Below are positions 8,115 to 17,300 of a stretch of 21,341 nt of DNA, in pieces. A program made the position numbers and the translations under genes. The stretch covers positions 1 through 21,341 of the forward strand of contig CAYMUR010000093.1 in assembly GCA_964393615.1 (NCBI GenBank). Direction: 5' to 3'. Source of the stretch: CAYMUR01 sp964393615 (lineage in GTDB: Bacteria > Planctomycetota > Planctomycetia > Pirellulales > Pirellulaceae). Positions within the stretch are counted from its first letter, which is position 1. Each line of letters begins with the position of its first letter. Under the pieces are notes generated by a model. That model was not told the origin of the DNA, searched no databases, and was given only the letters and a program-made list of their open reading frames with translations.

Positions 8115-8501
8115 CTATTCGTCTGTCAATTCGATGTCAATAGTGTTTCGGCCTGGCTCGAACTGGAAGGTCAGGCCAGACCTTTTGCTGTCGGTGTATT
8201 TTTGGGGAATACTACCTGCTTCGGCAGGAGAAATAGAGAGTTCGTATTCTCCTACGCTGGCCCCAACGTGGCTGCCTGTACGTACCTGGTATTGACCATC
8301 GTCAATGGTGATTGCCTGTGCCGAAGAACCTTCGCCAACGTAGCCAAATTGCAAAATAGCTCCTTCCACGGGTTGACCATTGTAGGTTACGCGGCCCCTG
8401 ACGGTGGCGTTCATCGACTCACTACAACCGCCGATTAGTGGAGTTGCCAGGACGCAGGAAAGATAGAGAAACAATCGTCGTCGTTGATAGATGGGAAACA
8501 T
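8115..8501 (-). CDS. Small lipoprotein with carboxypeptidase-regulatory-like domain
   Basis: The 128-residue product has a basic N-terminus (YQRRR), a hydrophobic run and a lipobox-like IGGC, with Cys 26 as the lipidation site. The body VRGRVTYNGQPVEGAILQF at about 34-52 is the start of the transthyretin/carboxypeptidase-regulatory-like beta-sandwich found in many small planctomycete lipoproteins. The rest, including GSHVGASVGEYELSISP and FEPGRNTIDIEL, fits the same fold. Function is unknown, presumably structural on the outer face of a membrane. GAGAGA lies about 5 nt before the ATG. It follows the DUF1559 pseudopilin gene by 96 nt on the same strand, a pairing often seen in this phylum, and a terminator candidate follows it. 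Confidence 0.82.
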   Translation of the reverse strand: MFPIYQRRRLFLYLSCVLATPLIGGCSESMNATVRGRVTYNGQPVEGAILQFGYVGEGSSAQAITIDDGQYQVRTGSHVGASVGEYELSISPAEAGSIPQKYTDSKRSGLTFQFEPGRNTIDIELTDE

Positions 8502-8557
8502 TGGGTCTCTCGCACACGAAAAACAGGTCAGCCGAAAGGAGCAGCACGTTTTATTTT

Positions 8558-8574
8558 TGCCAAGACCGTTGGCA
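8558..8574 (-). other. Intercistronic hairpin between pseudopilin and lipoprotein genes
   Basis: TGCCAA and TTGGCA form a perfect 6-bp stem around CGGTC (- strand). On the - strand it is followed by A-rich, not T-rich, sequence, so it is not a terminator. It could protect or set differential stability of the two halves of the message. Confidence 0.3.
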
Positions 8575-8597
8575 GGTAGGTTTTGGTCCCCTTGGAC

Positions 8598-9638
8598 TCA
8601 ATGAACATCAACCACTTCGCCGTAGAAGCGTGTTGACATGGCATACCACACAGACAGGTCGATCGTATCAGCAATAAAGTGCACGGACGCATCCGCGTAG
8701 GCAAAACTCAAGGCACCAGGGTGCCAGGACCGAAAGCCGAGCGAGTCAGGATGTCGATGACGCAACACCGAAATTTCGGCAGCTGAAGCCCCCAGAAGGA
8801 AATTCGGAGGGATTGCGGTAGTAGCCCAAATACCATTTCCAAATGACCAGGAAGCATGTTGGTCGTATTCGGGCAACGCTTCACCGATCAAAAATGTATT
8901 ACTTGTTCCATCTCGAATACCCTTGAAACGTTTATAGCGTGCGAGGTAATCGTTTCGCCAGAACAGCCCAGGATTGAGATCGTACTGGTGTGTGTCGCAG
9001 TTTGGAAAACCATCGATCGCTTCGGACAATGCCCACTTGTTTCCCACGGAAACCGGACCGATGCAACCTTTATAGTTCGTCGTCGCCTGAGCTTGACCCC
9101 AATCAGGCTGCTGAGTGGTATTGAACCGATTAAACTCATCAGAAGGACACTTCACGGCGCTCAACTGTGTTATGACCGCGTCTGCAATCATTTGTTTACA
9201 TGGGGCAGTTTGGTTATTGAGTCCTTGCCCACTCCGATGATCACCTTCGAATGCGCACTCATCAAAGACTGCATATAGCGGTTCTTGTTCTAAATAAGGT
9301 AATAGTTGGACGATGAAACTAACACCGTTGCCACCTGGCATGATCCCTGTCTTGGCCCCACAAGCGTTTGGCCAGCCCTTGCCGTACAGTCCGTATCGCT
9401 CAAATTGGCTTTCCGGAAACTCGCCTCTGGCTTCTAAAAAGGTGTGGCAGGCCATCCCCATTTGCTTCAATCGATTTGTGCAATCAATGCGCCGTGCTGC
9501 TTCGCGTGCGGATTGCGCGGCGGGCAGAAGTAAAGCGATGAGAATGGCGATGATGGCGATGACTACGAGTAGTTCGACAAGCGTAAATGCTTTTGAATTT
9601 ATGTTTTGGCGATCGGTAAGGAAGGTAAAGCGACACAT
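8598..9638 (-). CDS. DUF1559 family protein with type IV prepilin-like N-terminus
   Basis: The 346-residue product starts with a short basic leader ending NSKA, then FTLVELLVVIAIIAILIALLLP. This is a class III prepilin signal cleaved before Phe 18 with Glu at +5 (residue 22); the -1 residue is Ala, not the usual Gly. LPAAQSAREAARRIDCTNRLKQMG is the standard DUF1559 continuation. The C-terminal HPGALSFAYADASVHFIADTID (from residue 306) is a variant of the H-x9-DG type ending, here with DA in place of DG. These proteins are present in dozens of copies per planctomycete genome; they are thought to be pseudopilins processed by a PilD-like peptidase, role unknown. Likely co-transcribed with the lipoprotein gene. 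Confidence 0.9.
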   Translation of the reverse strand: MCRFTFLTDRQNINSKAFTLVELLVVIAIIAILIALLLPAAQSAREAARRIDCTNRLKQMGMACHTFLEARGEFPESQFERYGLYGKGWPNACGAKTGIMPGGNGVSFIVQLLPYLEQEPLYAVFDECAFEGDHRSGQGLNNQTAPCKQMIADAVITQLSAVKCPSDEFNRFNTTQQPDWGQAQATTNYKGCIGPVSVGNKWALSEAIDGFPNCDTHQYDLNPGLFWRNDYLARYKRFKGIRDGTSNTFLIGEALPEYDQHASWSFGNGIWATTAIPPNFLLGASAAEISVLRHRHPDSLGFRSWHPGALSFAYADASVHFIADTIDLSVWYAMSTRFYGEVVDVH

Positions 9639-9867
9639 AAATCAATTCCGAAACGGGGCCATGGGCCATGCCATGGTGCCTTGTTAACCAGGGAGGTGAC
9701 TCTACTTTAAGGTGCCGTAAACAACAAGGTCGGCATGCACCATGATGAATTTATGTTGGCATGTTGTCGTTACTCTCACCACTGGCAACGCTGGCCATGT
9801 TGTTCTGGTGGAGTACCCATCCTGGTGTTTGGCCGAAACATTCGCAGCGTTGCAGTCGCGTTTAAAA

Positions 9868-10305
9868 TTACGGACGACAAGGGGCTGCACTCAATAACCC
9901 CAATAGGCATCCTCCCAAGGTGAACAGAAGCAGCGAGGACGGTTCGGGAACATCACTGACTGTCGAACGGTTGCCTGGTGAAATGGTTCCGGCGGCGTTA
10001 TGAAGATCACCGTCAATGGTTCCGTTTGCGGAAATGATACCGCCTTGGATATTCATCGTGCCACTATCCAGGTTAATGGGCCCCGTCCCGGCAACGATGT
10101 ACCGGTTACTGTTGGTGAACTGGATCCTCTGCTCGCTGACCGGATCTTCTGGAAACACGACGCGGTCTTGTGTAATCTTTTCACCGAGAATGGCAGTTTC
10201 TCGGTTGTCGTGAGGGGCCTGGTTGAGCGTCTAATTGTTGCCAACAAGCCAGTTACCCGACTCATCGTCGGCGCGGTTCAGATGGTCATATCCATGCCGA
10301 CCCAT
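9868..10305 (-). pseudogene. PEP-CTERM protein remnant, interrupted by in-frame TAG
   Basis: One frame on the - strand runs from ATG 10305 to the stop at 9868 with a single TAG at 10231-10233 (codon 25). Upstream of it is DESGNWLVGNN and downstream TLNQAPHDNRETAILG, together resembling the W-containing repeat start of autotransporter-like PEP-CTERM proteins. TGG in place of TAG would restore GNNW. The C-terminus is a clear PEP-CTERM sorting tail, VPEPSSLLLFTLGGCLLGLLS, then a short end with one Arg. Such proteins are normally cut and sorted by an exosortase. There is no signal peptide and only one repeat unit, so the gene has also lost its 5' part. The part after the TAG is open as 96 codons from GTG 10158. 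An AGGGGGG tract sits 6 nt before ATG 10305. Confidence 0.65.
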
Positions 10306-10362
10306 TTGTCACCCCCCTGCCCCTGTTATAGGAGATGTTTGCGGGGCTGTGGTATTCTAAAA

Positions 10363-10399
10363 GGCAGTGAATGCATGATGAGTAACAGCATTCATTGCC
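10363..10399. other. Strong 12-bp hairpin between divergent genes
   Basis: GGCAGTGAATGC (10363-10374) pairs with GCATTCATTGCC (10388-10399) over 12 positions with one G-T wobble; the loop is 13 nt. On the - strand the stem is followed by TTTTAG, so it is terminator-like in the direction of the PEP-CTERM remnant; on the + strand no T-run follows. It lies 134 nt upstream of the gene at 10533 and 58 nt upstream of the PEP-CTERM remnant start. Confidence 0.5.
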
Positions 10400-10532
10400 G
10401 TGGCACGGTACTGAGTGGAACGTGTAAACGGTCCATTGGAGTGTGCCAACTGCGGCGGCCGGGAGTGTCCCGAAACAGAGGACAGTGAATAGGTCCCACC
10501 AACCGAGGGCAACGTTCGAAAGGATGACAAAG

Positions 10533-12101
10533 ATGAGGAAGACATTCTTTGTAGTGGCAAAAACTTTGGCTGTCTGTATTTGTAGCGTCAATACGGCAGA
10601 AGCAGAGTCCGGGGGCGCTCCACTGGTAGAGCCATTGGATATGAATCAGCTGCGGATCACTTGGCGCAACGTGGCCAACGAACAGATCGTTTTTCCGTTG
10701 CAGATGAAAAACGTGCCCGTCAAAATCGATCGTCACCGACAACTGTTCCTGGACAACTACCTGATTGCTGAAGGGGAACACGTTACACGCCTGGTACACC
10801 AGCCGCGTCGATTAGACATGCCGGTTTTCACTCGCGGTGATCGAGATGAAGAGGTGTTCGTACTGCAGGTTCAACAATTCGAAACCGCGCCCAAGTTCCG
10901 CATGTGGTATTGGTCCTGGCGGCAGTGGCACAAGCTTTCCAACGACCAGATAATCCGTTTTGCTACCAGTTACGCTACAAGCCACGACGGTGTGCATTGG
11001 AAAGTGCCCGATTTGGGCCTTTACAAGATCGCAGGAATGGCCGATCGCAATGTGGTGATTCCCTACGGTGTGATGCACGGACTGTTCTATGAACCTCATG
11101 AACCGGACCCGCAAAAGCGTTTCAAAGCACTAGTCTGTGTAGAAGCCAAAAATCCGAAAATTTCGGAGGGTTATTATTTACACACGTCACCCGACGGCGT
11201 GCATTGGAAAGGTGACCTGAGTCGGCAAGTCCTACCAAGTCTCCACAAATATGATCTTCCCCAGAGCGGAATCGGCGACACGACCCGATTCTGGTGGGAC
11301 TCGCTGCGAAAGAAATACATCGGCGATGTCAAGTTCGTCATTCCGGGTAAGCTTCGCTGTCGAGGGATCATGGAAAGCGACGACCTGGTGCATTGGACAC
11401 GGCCACGGCCGACTTTTTTTGCTCGACAAGAAAGAACCCAGATTTACGGCCATACTGGGTTCGCCTATCAGGGGGTGTACGTCGGAACACGCTGGATCTA
11501 TGTTCCTGACTTCAACCGGAATACACATTCGATGTACGTCGAGCTGGATACGAGTCGAGATGGCCATGCTTGGACGCGGGTCGGTGCCGGGCAGCCGTTC
11601 ATGGATTTTAATCACCAGCGCGACACCTGGGATGCCAGCCGGGTCAAACCGACCGCGTTGTTGGAAGTGGGTGATGAAATATGGATTTATTATGCTGCAG
11701 CACCTACCGGTGAAGATGTAAAAAATCCGGAGTTCCCCGATGCACACCGTGTCGGCTATTCCACTGGTCTGGCAAAGCTGCCACGCGATCGGTTCGCTTC
11801 GATCAATGGGGAAGATGAAATTGGCACGCTGCTCACCCGGCCACTTGACTTTCAGGGAGATCGCCTGCATGTCAATGCCGCCGTCGCAGAGAATGGTGAG
11901 TTGCGCGTGGGCATCTTGACTCGCGATGAACAATCTATTTCGGGCTACACGCCAGCTGACAGTTTGCCGGTCACCGGCGACAGCATCGACTTGCCGGTCT
12001 CATGGAAGGCAAAAGAGAAATTAACAAACTTAAATCATTCGCAGGTGCGTTTTCAATTCCTGTTGAAAAACGCGAAGTTGTTTTCGTTCTGGATCGATTA
12101 A
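10533..12101 (+). CDS. Secreted beta-propeller glycosidase-like protein (GH32/GH43-type fold)
   Basis: The 522-residue product begins MRKTFFVVAKTLAVCICSVNTAEA, a Sec signal. RHRQLFLDNYLIAE is the common opening of this planctomycete family. Four repeats of the S-x-D-x-x-x-W type follow (SHDGVHW 150-156, SPDGVHW 219-225, SDDLVHW 282-288, SRDGHAW 341-347), spaced like blades of a five-bladed propeller. A C-terminal beta-sandwich (about 410-522) has LRVGILTRDEQSISGYTPAD and TGDSIDLPVSWK. Fold-level similarity is to GH32/43/62/117-like glycosidases; catalytic acids cannot be assigned with confidence and the substrate is unknown. ATG 10533 is preferred: AAAGGA lies 8 nt upstream and the signal peptide starts directly. 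Frames upstream to 10443, or ATG 10524, would put non-signal sequence in front. Confidence 0.82.
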   Translation: MRKTFFVVAKTLAVCICSVNTAEAESGGAPLVEPLDMNQLRITWRNVANEQIVFPLQMKNVPVKIDRHRQLFLDNYLIAEGEHVTRLVHQPRRLDMPVFTRGDRDEEVFVLQVQQFETAPKFRMWYWSWRQWHKLSNDQIIRFATSYATSHDGVHWKVPDLGLYKIAGMADRNVVIPYGVMHGLFYEPHEPDPQKRFKALVCVEAKNPKISEGYYLHTSPDGVHWKGDLSRQVLPSLHKYDLPQSGIGDTTRFWWDSLRKKYIGDVKFVIPGKLRCRGIMESDDLVHWTRPRPTFFARQERTQIYGHTGFAYQGVYVGTRWIYVPDFNRNTHSMYVELDTSRDGHAWTRVGAGQPFMDFNHQRDTWDASRVKPTALLEVGDEIWIYYAAAPTGEDVKNPEFPDAHRVGYSTGLAKLPRDRFASINGEDEIGTLLTRPLDFQGDRLHVNAAVAENGELRVGILTRDEQSISGYTPADSLPVTGDSIDLPVSWKAKEKLTNLNHSQVRFQFLLKNAKLFSFWID

Positions 12102-12154
12102 AAGTAACCAGGGTCGAGACATGCTAAAAAGAAAATTTCTCCAATAATATTGTG

Positions 12155-12282
12155 ATGCTAAAAAAGGAGGAAGAAGCTGTTTGACCACGACCGCCGGTGT
12201 CGGTTTGGGATTGGCAGGTTCCGATCAATCTCCGCTTTTCGCCACGGCAAAAAAACCTTGTCCCCAGGCCCGTCGTGCGTGA
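12155..12282 (+). pseudogene. Decayed start of a Tat-exported protein (tentative)
   Basis: ATG 12155 opens a frame that stops after 9 codons (MLKKEEEAV). In the +1 frame through the A-run the reading becomes GGRSCLTTTAGVGLGLAGS, close to a Tat signal of the RRSFLTTTAGVGLG type with Arg to Gly and Phe to Cys changes. This frame ends at TGA 12280-12282. AAGGAGG at 12164-12170 also sits 10 nt before TTG 12181, which could start a 33-residue peptide. No conserved domain can be traced downstream. The best reading is a frameshifted remnant, family unknown; chance resemblance is possible. Confidence 0.3.
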
Positions 12283-12543
12283 AGCGGGTGGCTGGCGGCC
12301 CGGCGCCAATTATTTTCCAGCCTGCTGCAGGGATGGCTGTTTCGGTGGAGAAGGTGCAGCCATCTACTTCCAGTGTGTTTTGGACGCAACGTCTCTCACC
12401 CCCCCCAACACTGGCAGCGGTGTTAGCTCCTTGAGTGGCGCTCTTCTGGGCGTCGTATCTATAAACTCCCTGCGCCAGCGTTCGCTACGTTTGGGAACGT
12501 GATGTCGAGAATACGACAGCCCGCTGGGCAACAGCCACTCCGA

Positions 12544-12562
12544 CTGATCCGTTTCGGATCAG
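12544..12562. repeat. Perfect 8-bp palindromic hairpin
   Basis: CTGATCCG and CGGATCAG form an 8-bp perfect inverted repeat around TTT. It lies in non-coding DNA, 274 nt beyond the stop of the second DUF1501 gene. No T-run follows on either strand. Confidence 0.5.
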
Positions 12563-12835
12563 AACCGTTTCCAAGAATTTTACAACGTCGGAGAAAATGT
12601 TGGACCTTCACCAGCAGTGGCAGGGAAATATTAGAATGACAGTTCGTGCCGTGTATCCTGTTGTGTTGGAATACATCTTTCGCTGGTACCACGGTTAGTC
12701 TAATCCTTGCCAGGGACTTTTTAGCAACTGGCCACATTTTAAAGACGACCGGTGGACTGCGGCTCGTTCTCCCTCTGCTTGGACGCAGGCGATGTGATTG
12801 AGTAGGGTCGCCGTTCCGGACTGGTGTGCGAAGAC

Positions 12836-14263
12836 TCAGGCGAGAATCTTGTGCAAGACGTGACCGTGGACATCGGTCAATCGCATATCTCGGCCACCGT
12901 AGCGATAGGTCAACTGCTTGTGATCAATACCCAGCTGGTGCAGCATCGTGGCATGAAGATCGTAGATTTCAACACGGTTCTCGATAGCATGATAGCCAAA
13001 TTCGTCCGTGGCGCCGTAGAGGGTTCCTCCACGGAAGCCACCACCGGCTACCCAGATGGTAAAGCCAAACGGGCTGTGGTCGCGACCGACATGACCGCCC
13101 TCGGCGAAAGGAGTACGGCCAAACTCTCCGGCCCATACGACCATTGTTGATTCTAGCAGACCGCGACTCTTCAGGTCACGGAGCAGCCCTGCGATCGGTT
13201 GATCGACAATACGGGCATTCGTGTTGTGGTTTTTGACCAGGTCTTTGTGAGCATCCCAACGATTGACTCCATGAATCTTGGTTCCTAAAACTTCGACGAA
13301 ACGTACGCCACGTTCCACCATACGGCGAGCGAGCAGGCATTCCATGCCATAGGTGCGTACATGTTCGTCTTCGGAGTCAAGTGCGTACAGTTTGTGAGTT
13401 GCTTGACTTTCGTCACCAATGTCAACCAGTTCTGGGACGGCAAGCTGCATACGGGCAGCTATCTCATAATTAGAAATGACGGACTCCAGTGCATCCACAT
13501 GCCCCAGGTGCTCCAAGGATCCTTCGTCCAGTTTGTGTAACAGGTCTAGCTTGCGCTGTTGTCGATGGGGATGTTTCTCCAACGGGGAAATGTTGGCGAT
13601 AGGCCGGTCGTTTGGGTGGAAGATGGTACCTCGGTAGCTGGCAGGTAGGAACCCACTCGTAAAACAGTCGAAACCCCCTGGTGGTAGTCGTCCTCCATGC
13701 AGGACGACGAACCCAGGTAGATTTTGATTTTCGCTTCCCAATCCGTAGCTGATCCAGGCGCCCATGCTGGGTCGGCCCTGGATGGTAAAACCGGAGTGAA
13801 GGAAATAGTCCGCATTTTGGTGAACCGATGATTGGGCGACCATGGATCGGATCACGCAGAGGTCGTCGACGCATTGGGAAATATGGGGAAACAACTGGCT
13901 AACAGGAATTCCGCTCTGACCAAATGGTTGAAACTTCCAGGGGGAAGCCAACGTTTGACCGATGTTGTCGAACTGGGTTGGTTCGATACGGGAGCCGAAG
14001 GGTTTGCCATGATCCTGGATAAGTCGTGGCTTGGGATCGAAGGTATCGAGATGAGAAACACCTCCGTCCATAAAAAGAAAGATGACATTTTTTGCCTGCG
14101 GCTCAAAATGGGGTGACCGGACGGTCCGTGGCGATCGGTGTTTTTTGTGCTGAGAAGCGAACGCAGCGGATTCACCCAGTAACGCCGTTAACGCGACGTT
14201 ACCAAATCCGCAGGCTGTTTTTTGCAGCATTTCGCGTCGCGTTGGAAAAAGATTACGTGTCAT
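12836..14263 (-). CDS. DUF1501 protein, Tat-exported (second copy)
   Basis: From ATG 14263 the product is 475 residues: MTRNLFPTRREML, a Tat signal with RR at 9-10, then a hydrophobic stretch to about 36. The DUF1501 core starts at NVIFLFMDGGVSHLDTFDPKP, and the C-terminal landmarks EFGRTP (from 380), GRDHSP, AGGG and YDLHAT follow, ending RDMRLTDVHG. As in its paralogue at 4302, there is no formylglycine motif. An alternative ATG at 14362 directly abuts the TAA of the upstream gene (TAAATG) and would add 33 polar residues. Translational coupling makes it possible, but the shorter start gives the normal Tat n-region. Neither has a clear Shine-Dalgarno. It is the downstream partner of the DUF1549/DUF1553 gene at 14363. 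Confidence 0.88.
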   Translation of the reverse strand: MTRNLFPTRREMLQKTACGFGNVALTALLGESAAFASQHKKHRSPRTVRSPHFEPQAKNVIFLFMDGGVSHLDTFDPKPRLIQDHGKPFGSRIEPTQFDNIGQTLASPWKFQPFGQSGIPVSQLFPHISQCVDDLCVIRSMVAQSSVHQNADYFLHSGFTIQGRPSMGAWISYGLGSENQNLPGFVVLHGGRLPPGGFDCFTSGFLPASYRGTIFHPNDRPIANISPLEKHPHRQQRKLDLLHKLDEGSLEHLGHVDALESVISNYEIAARMQLAVPELVDIGDESQATHKLYALDSEDEHVRTYGMECLLARRMVERGVRFVEVLGTKIHGVNRWDAHKDLVKNHNTNARIVDQPIAGLLRDLKSRGLLESTMVVWAGEFGRTPFAEGGHVGRDHSPFGFTIWVAGGGFRGGTLYGATDEFGYHAIENRVEIYDLHATMLHQLGIDHKQLTYRYGGRDMRLTDVHGHVLHKILA

Positions 14264-14362
14264 CAGCGATTGGTTATTCGGCGTTCCAGCATGCCTTTCG
14301 GTTTGTTGGCATGGTGAGAGGAAGATACTCTCCTCGTCGTGCTGTGGGTGATTTGGCTGCAT

Positions 14363-17300
14363 TTAATAAAACATGAATTCTTTGACATTTAGCAACGTGT
14401 GGCAGAGATCAGTCCACATGTGGAGTGGGCTTGCCGCTTGGTCCTGTTCGTTTGACTGACTCAGAAAGAGGGAGGCAGCATTCGTTTCCCATGGTTCCGG
14501 AGCTCGGCCGAAGGCCATGTAATAAGCCTGGCTGATTCGGTCAGTGCGGGACCCTTGCGGCATTTCCAGTAAACGTTCGGCCCACCGTTGGGCTTGTTCA
14601 TGAATGAATGGGTCATTGAGTAATGTCAGGGGTTGATTGGCAGTCGTTGACTGGTCACGTTGCCCAACGGTTGTGAGAGGTACTGGTCGGCCAAACGTGG
14701 TAAGGAATTCAAGGAGTTGGTTGCGGCGAACTTCAAGATAAATGCTGCGACGTCCCGCTCCATCTTGGGGGCCACTGGCCTGTTGTATCTGGTAAGCTTT
14801 CGTGAAGGCTGTGTAGTAGGCTGGGACGCTGGGCCCGTGCAGCATCGGATCGAGACGACCCGATAAATAAAGTATCGTGTCACGGACTGATTCGGCTGGC
14901 AAGGATTTTAATGCCATGCGATGGAGTAGCCGGTTCGTCGGATCAACATGCTCAGCAGCAAGCTGTGGTCGACTGGACATGGCATAACTCTGCGAATGTA
15001 CCAGGCGTCGGATGAGCCATTTGATGGACCAGCCGTTTTGCAAAAAATCGGCTGCCAGGTAATCGAGCAATTCGGGATGGCTAGGAGGGGCTCCCATCAC
15101 ACCAAAGTTGTCGACGCTGCGTACCAGGCCTTGGCTGAAAAGGTGTTGCCAAACACGGTTGACGATGACTCGGGCCAGTAACGGATTGCTGGGATCGACA
15201 AAATGCTGGGCGAGTTCGAGTCTACCACTGCCGTGTGTGGGACGTGGTTGGTCCAATCCTCCCAATGCGGCCAGTGAACGTCGGGGAGTCGCTTTGTCTG
15301 CCAGCTTGTGATGGTCGCCACGTCGATGGACATACTCATCTTCGCCGCTGCCGTCGAGCAATGCTGGAGCTTCTTCTGGTTTCGGGATACCAGATTCAAT
15401 GGCAATCTTTTCTGCCGTGTAGGCTTGCCACAGGTTGGTGAGGTCTTGGTTAGCCTTGTCTGGCAAGTCAAGCAGGTTTTTGTGTTCAATAACCCATGCG
15501 ACCAATGGTGCCACGTCTCGTAGGTCACCAGATTGGCGGTTTCCATATTGTGTGGCAAGATCTTGTGTTGCTTGAGAGAACAAGGCCTGGTACCGCTGGG
15601 CGAATTGTTCCAGAGATTCTGTGCTGGCTTGTTCAAGAATGGCCGCAATGCGCCTGTTGGGTTGGAATAGTTCGGGAGGTTCAGCGGCACTGAATTGGAT
15701 ACGACTCAAGGAAAAATTTGTTTCTGGAGTGAATTCGATATGTATACGGTGACCCAGGTATCGAGCGACACGGTGAGACTGCCACCGGTAGTTGTGGTCT
15801 CCTTCCAGTTTGCGAAACAGGTGCTTACCATGGTGTACGGACCCGGGAGTTGCGCCGCAGCGATAGGAGTCAACACAGAGAAACACCTGGGCGTTACCCC
15901 GAAAGCGATACCATAATGTGTCGCTACTGACTGCAAACGTGCGGGTGCGTAGAATGCCCGTGAATTTTTCTGAATAGAGATCACTGTGGGCCGCGTCCTC
16001 GACCAAGATGCCCGCCAAGGGGGTGCTCCGGTCCCTGCCCCATAGCAATTCGCCGGTTTGTGTCGGACCGTTGCCAAAACGCAGCCCACTGGTAATCCAG
16101 TCTTCTGGGCCTGGATGTGTAAAATTCAGCAACAAGTCGTCCGTTGTCCATTGTCGTTCGCTACTGGCGTAGTTTCGTTCTCCCTCTTCGCGGGTGACGA
16201 TTGTTTTCTGAGAACGAAATTTTTCGGTAGTTTCTGCAGTACGCAGCAGCCAGGCGTTCTTGACTGTTTGTCGGGCGCGTTGGTTGGATTCGCTATCGGT
16301 TAATTGCTTGTTACTGGCAATCTGCATGATGGGATAAAACGGACTGGCAATGTCTTCTTGAGCGGCTGAGAGCAGAGTAGTCCAGCGTTCCAGCACGTCC
16401 TGCTTGAGCCGATCGGCTGTTTTGACGGGAATGGCAGAGATTGCGGCGACAATATAGTCTGGGAAGTGACTGGTACGGATAGCTTGAGCCAAACGTTCCA
16501 AGATCAACGGTGCATATTTGGATTGTAGCTGGCCGAATTGATCGAGAGCTTGCTGGCGAGCGATTGGATCGGCCACATTCGCCTGTTGGTAGCTGGAGCT
16601 TTGTAGGTAGCCGCACAGTGCGTAATAGTCGTCGCTGGAGATCGCATCGAACTTGTGGTTATGACATCGGGCACAGTTGGTTGTCAGGGCGAGGAATGTT
16701 TTGGAAAAGACTTCCACCTGGTTTTCTCGTCGCTCGGCTTCATCCCCGCGCAAGTCGATGGGGATGTGATTGGCCTCGGTCATCAGCCAGAAGCCCGTGC
16801 CTTGGACCGATTGGTTAGTTCGTGTGGCTCGATCGATGCGGGGTGAAACGAGAAGGTCACCGGCAATATGCTCGAGAACAAATTGGTCGTATGGCACGTT
16901 TTGATTGAATGCACGAATGACGTAATCACGATAGCGGTACGCATTGAGAATGGGCTCGTCTTGTTCCTGTCCATGCGTTTCTGCATAGCGGACGAGATCA
17001 AGCCAGTGTTGTCCCCAATGTTCACCAAACCGTGGTGAACTGAGTAACCGATCGATCTGCCGTTGCCGGATGTCAGGAGTGTCATGGTCTAAAATTTTCT
17101 CGACATCTGATACGGAAGGCGGAAGACCGGTCAAATCGAATGTGACGCGTCGCAGCCATCGGCGGCCAATTGCCGGTATGACTGGAGGCAAGTTATTCTT
17201 GTCCAGTTCTGCCAGGATATATTGGTCTACTGGATCGCAGGGCCAGGAGGTTTGTTTGATTGGTGAAGGTGGTACGCGTCGGACTGCTTGCCACGCCCAG

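Larger units (their letters stand above)
12102..12835. other. Gene-poor convergent region
   Basis: These 734 nt lie between the propeller gene (+) and the second DUF1501 gene (-). Open frames of 60-100 codons on both strands show no family features. The stretch holds the Tat-signal remnant at 12155-12282, a direct repeat ATGCTAAAAA (12121-12130 and 12155-12164), a run of nine C near 12399 and the perfect palindrome at 12544-12562. It looks like decayed coding DNA. Confidence 0.45.

Noticed and set aside
9650..9690. Cluster of CCATGG/CATG words upstream of the pseudopilin gene
   Set aside because: Overlapping short self-complementary words in GC-rich DNA; no spacing or symmetry that indicates an operator.
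10392..10799. Open frame of 135 codons on the - strand
   Set aside because: It overlaps the signal peptide and start of the propeller gene and the hairpin at 10363-10399; composition is unlike an exported or cytoplasmic protein.
11232..11933. Open frame of 233 codons on the - strand
   Set aside because: Fully antisense to the beta-propeller gene with no family features; a shadow frame.
12121..12164. Direct repeat ATGCTAAAAA at 12121 and 12155
   Set aside because: Only 10 bp and A-rich; no sign of a target-site duplication around an element.
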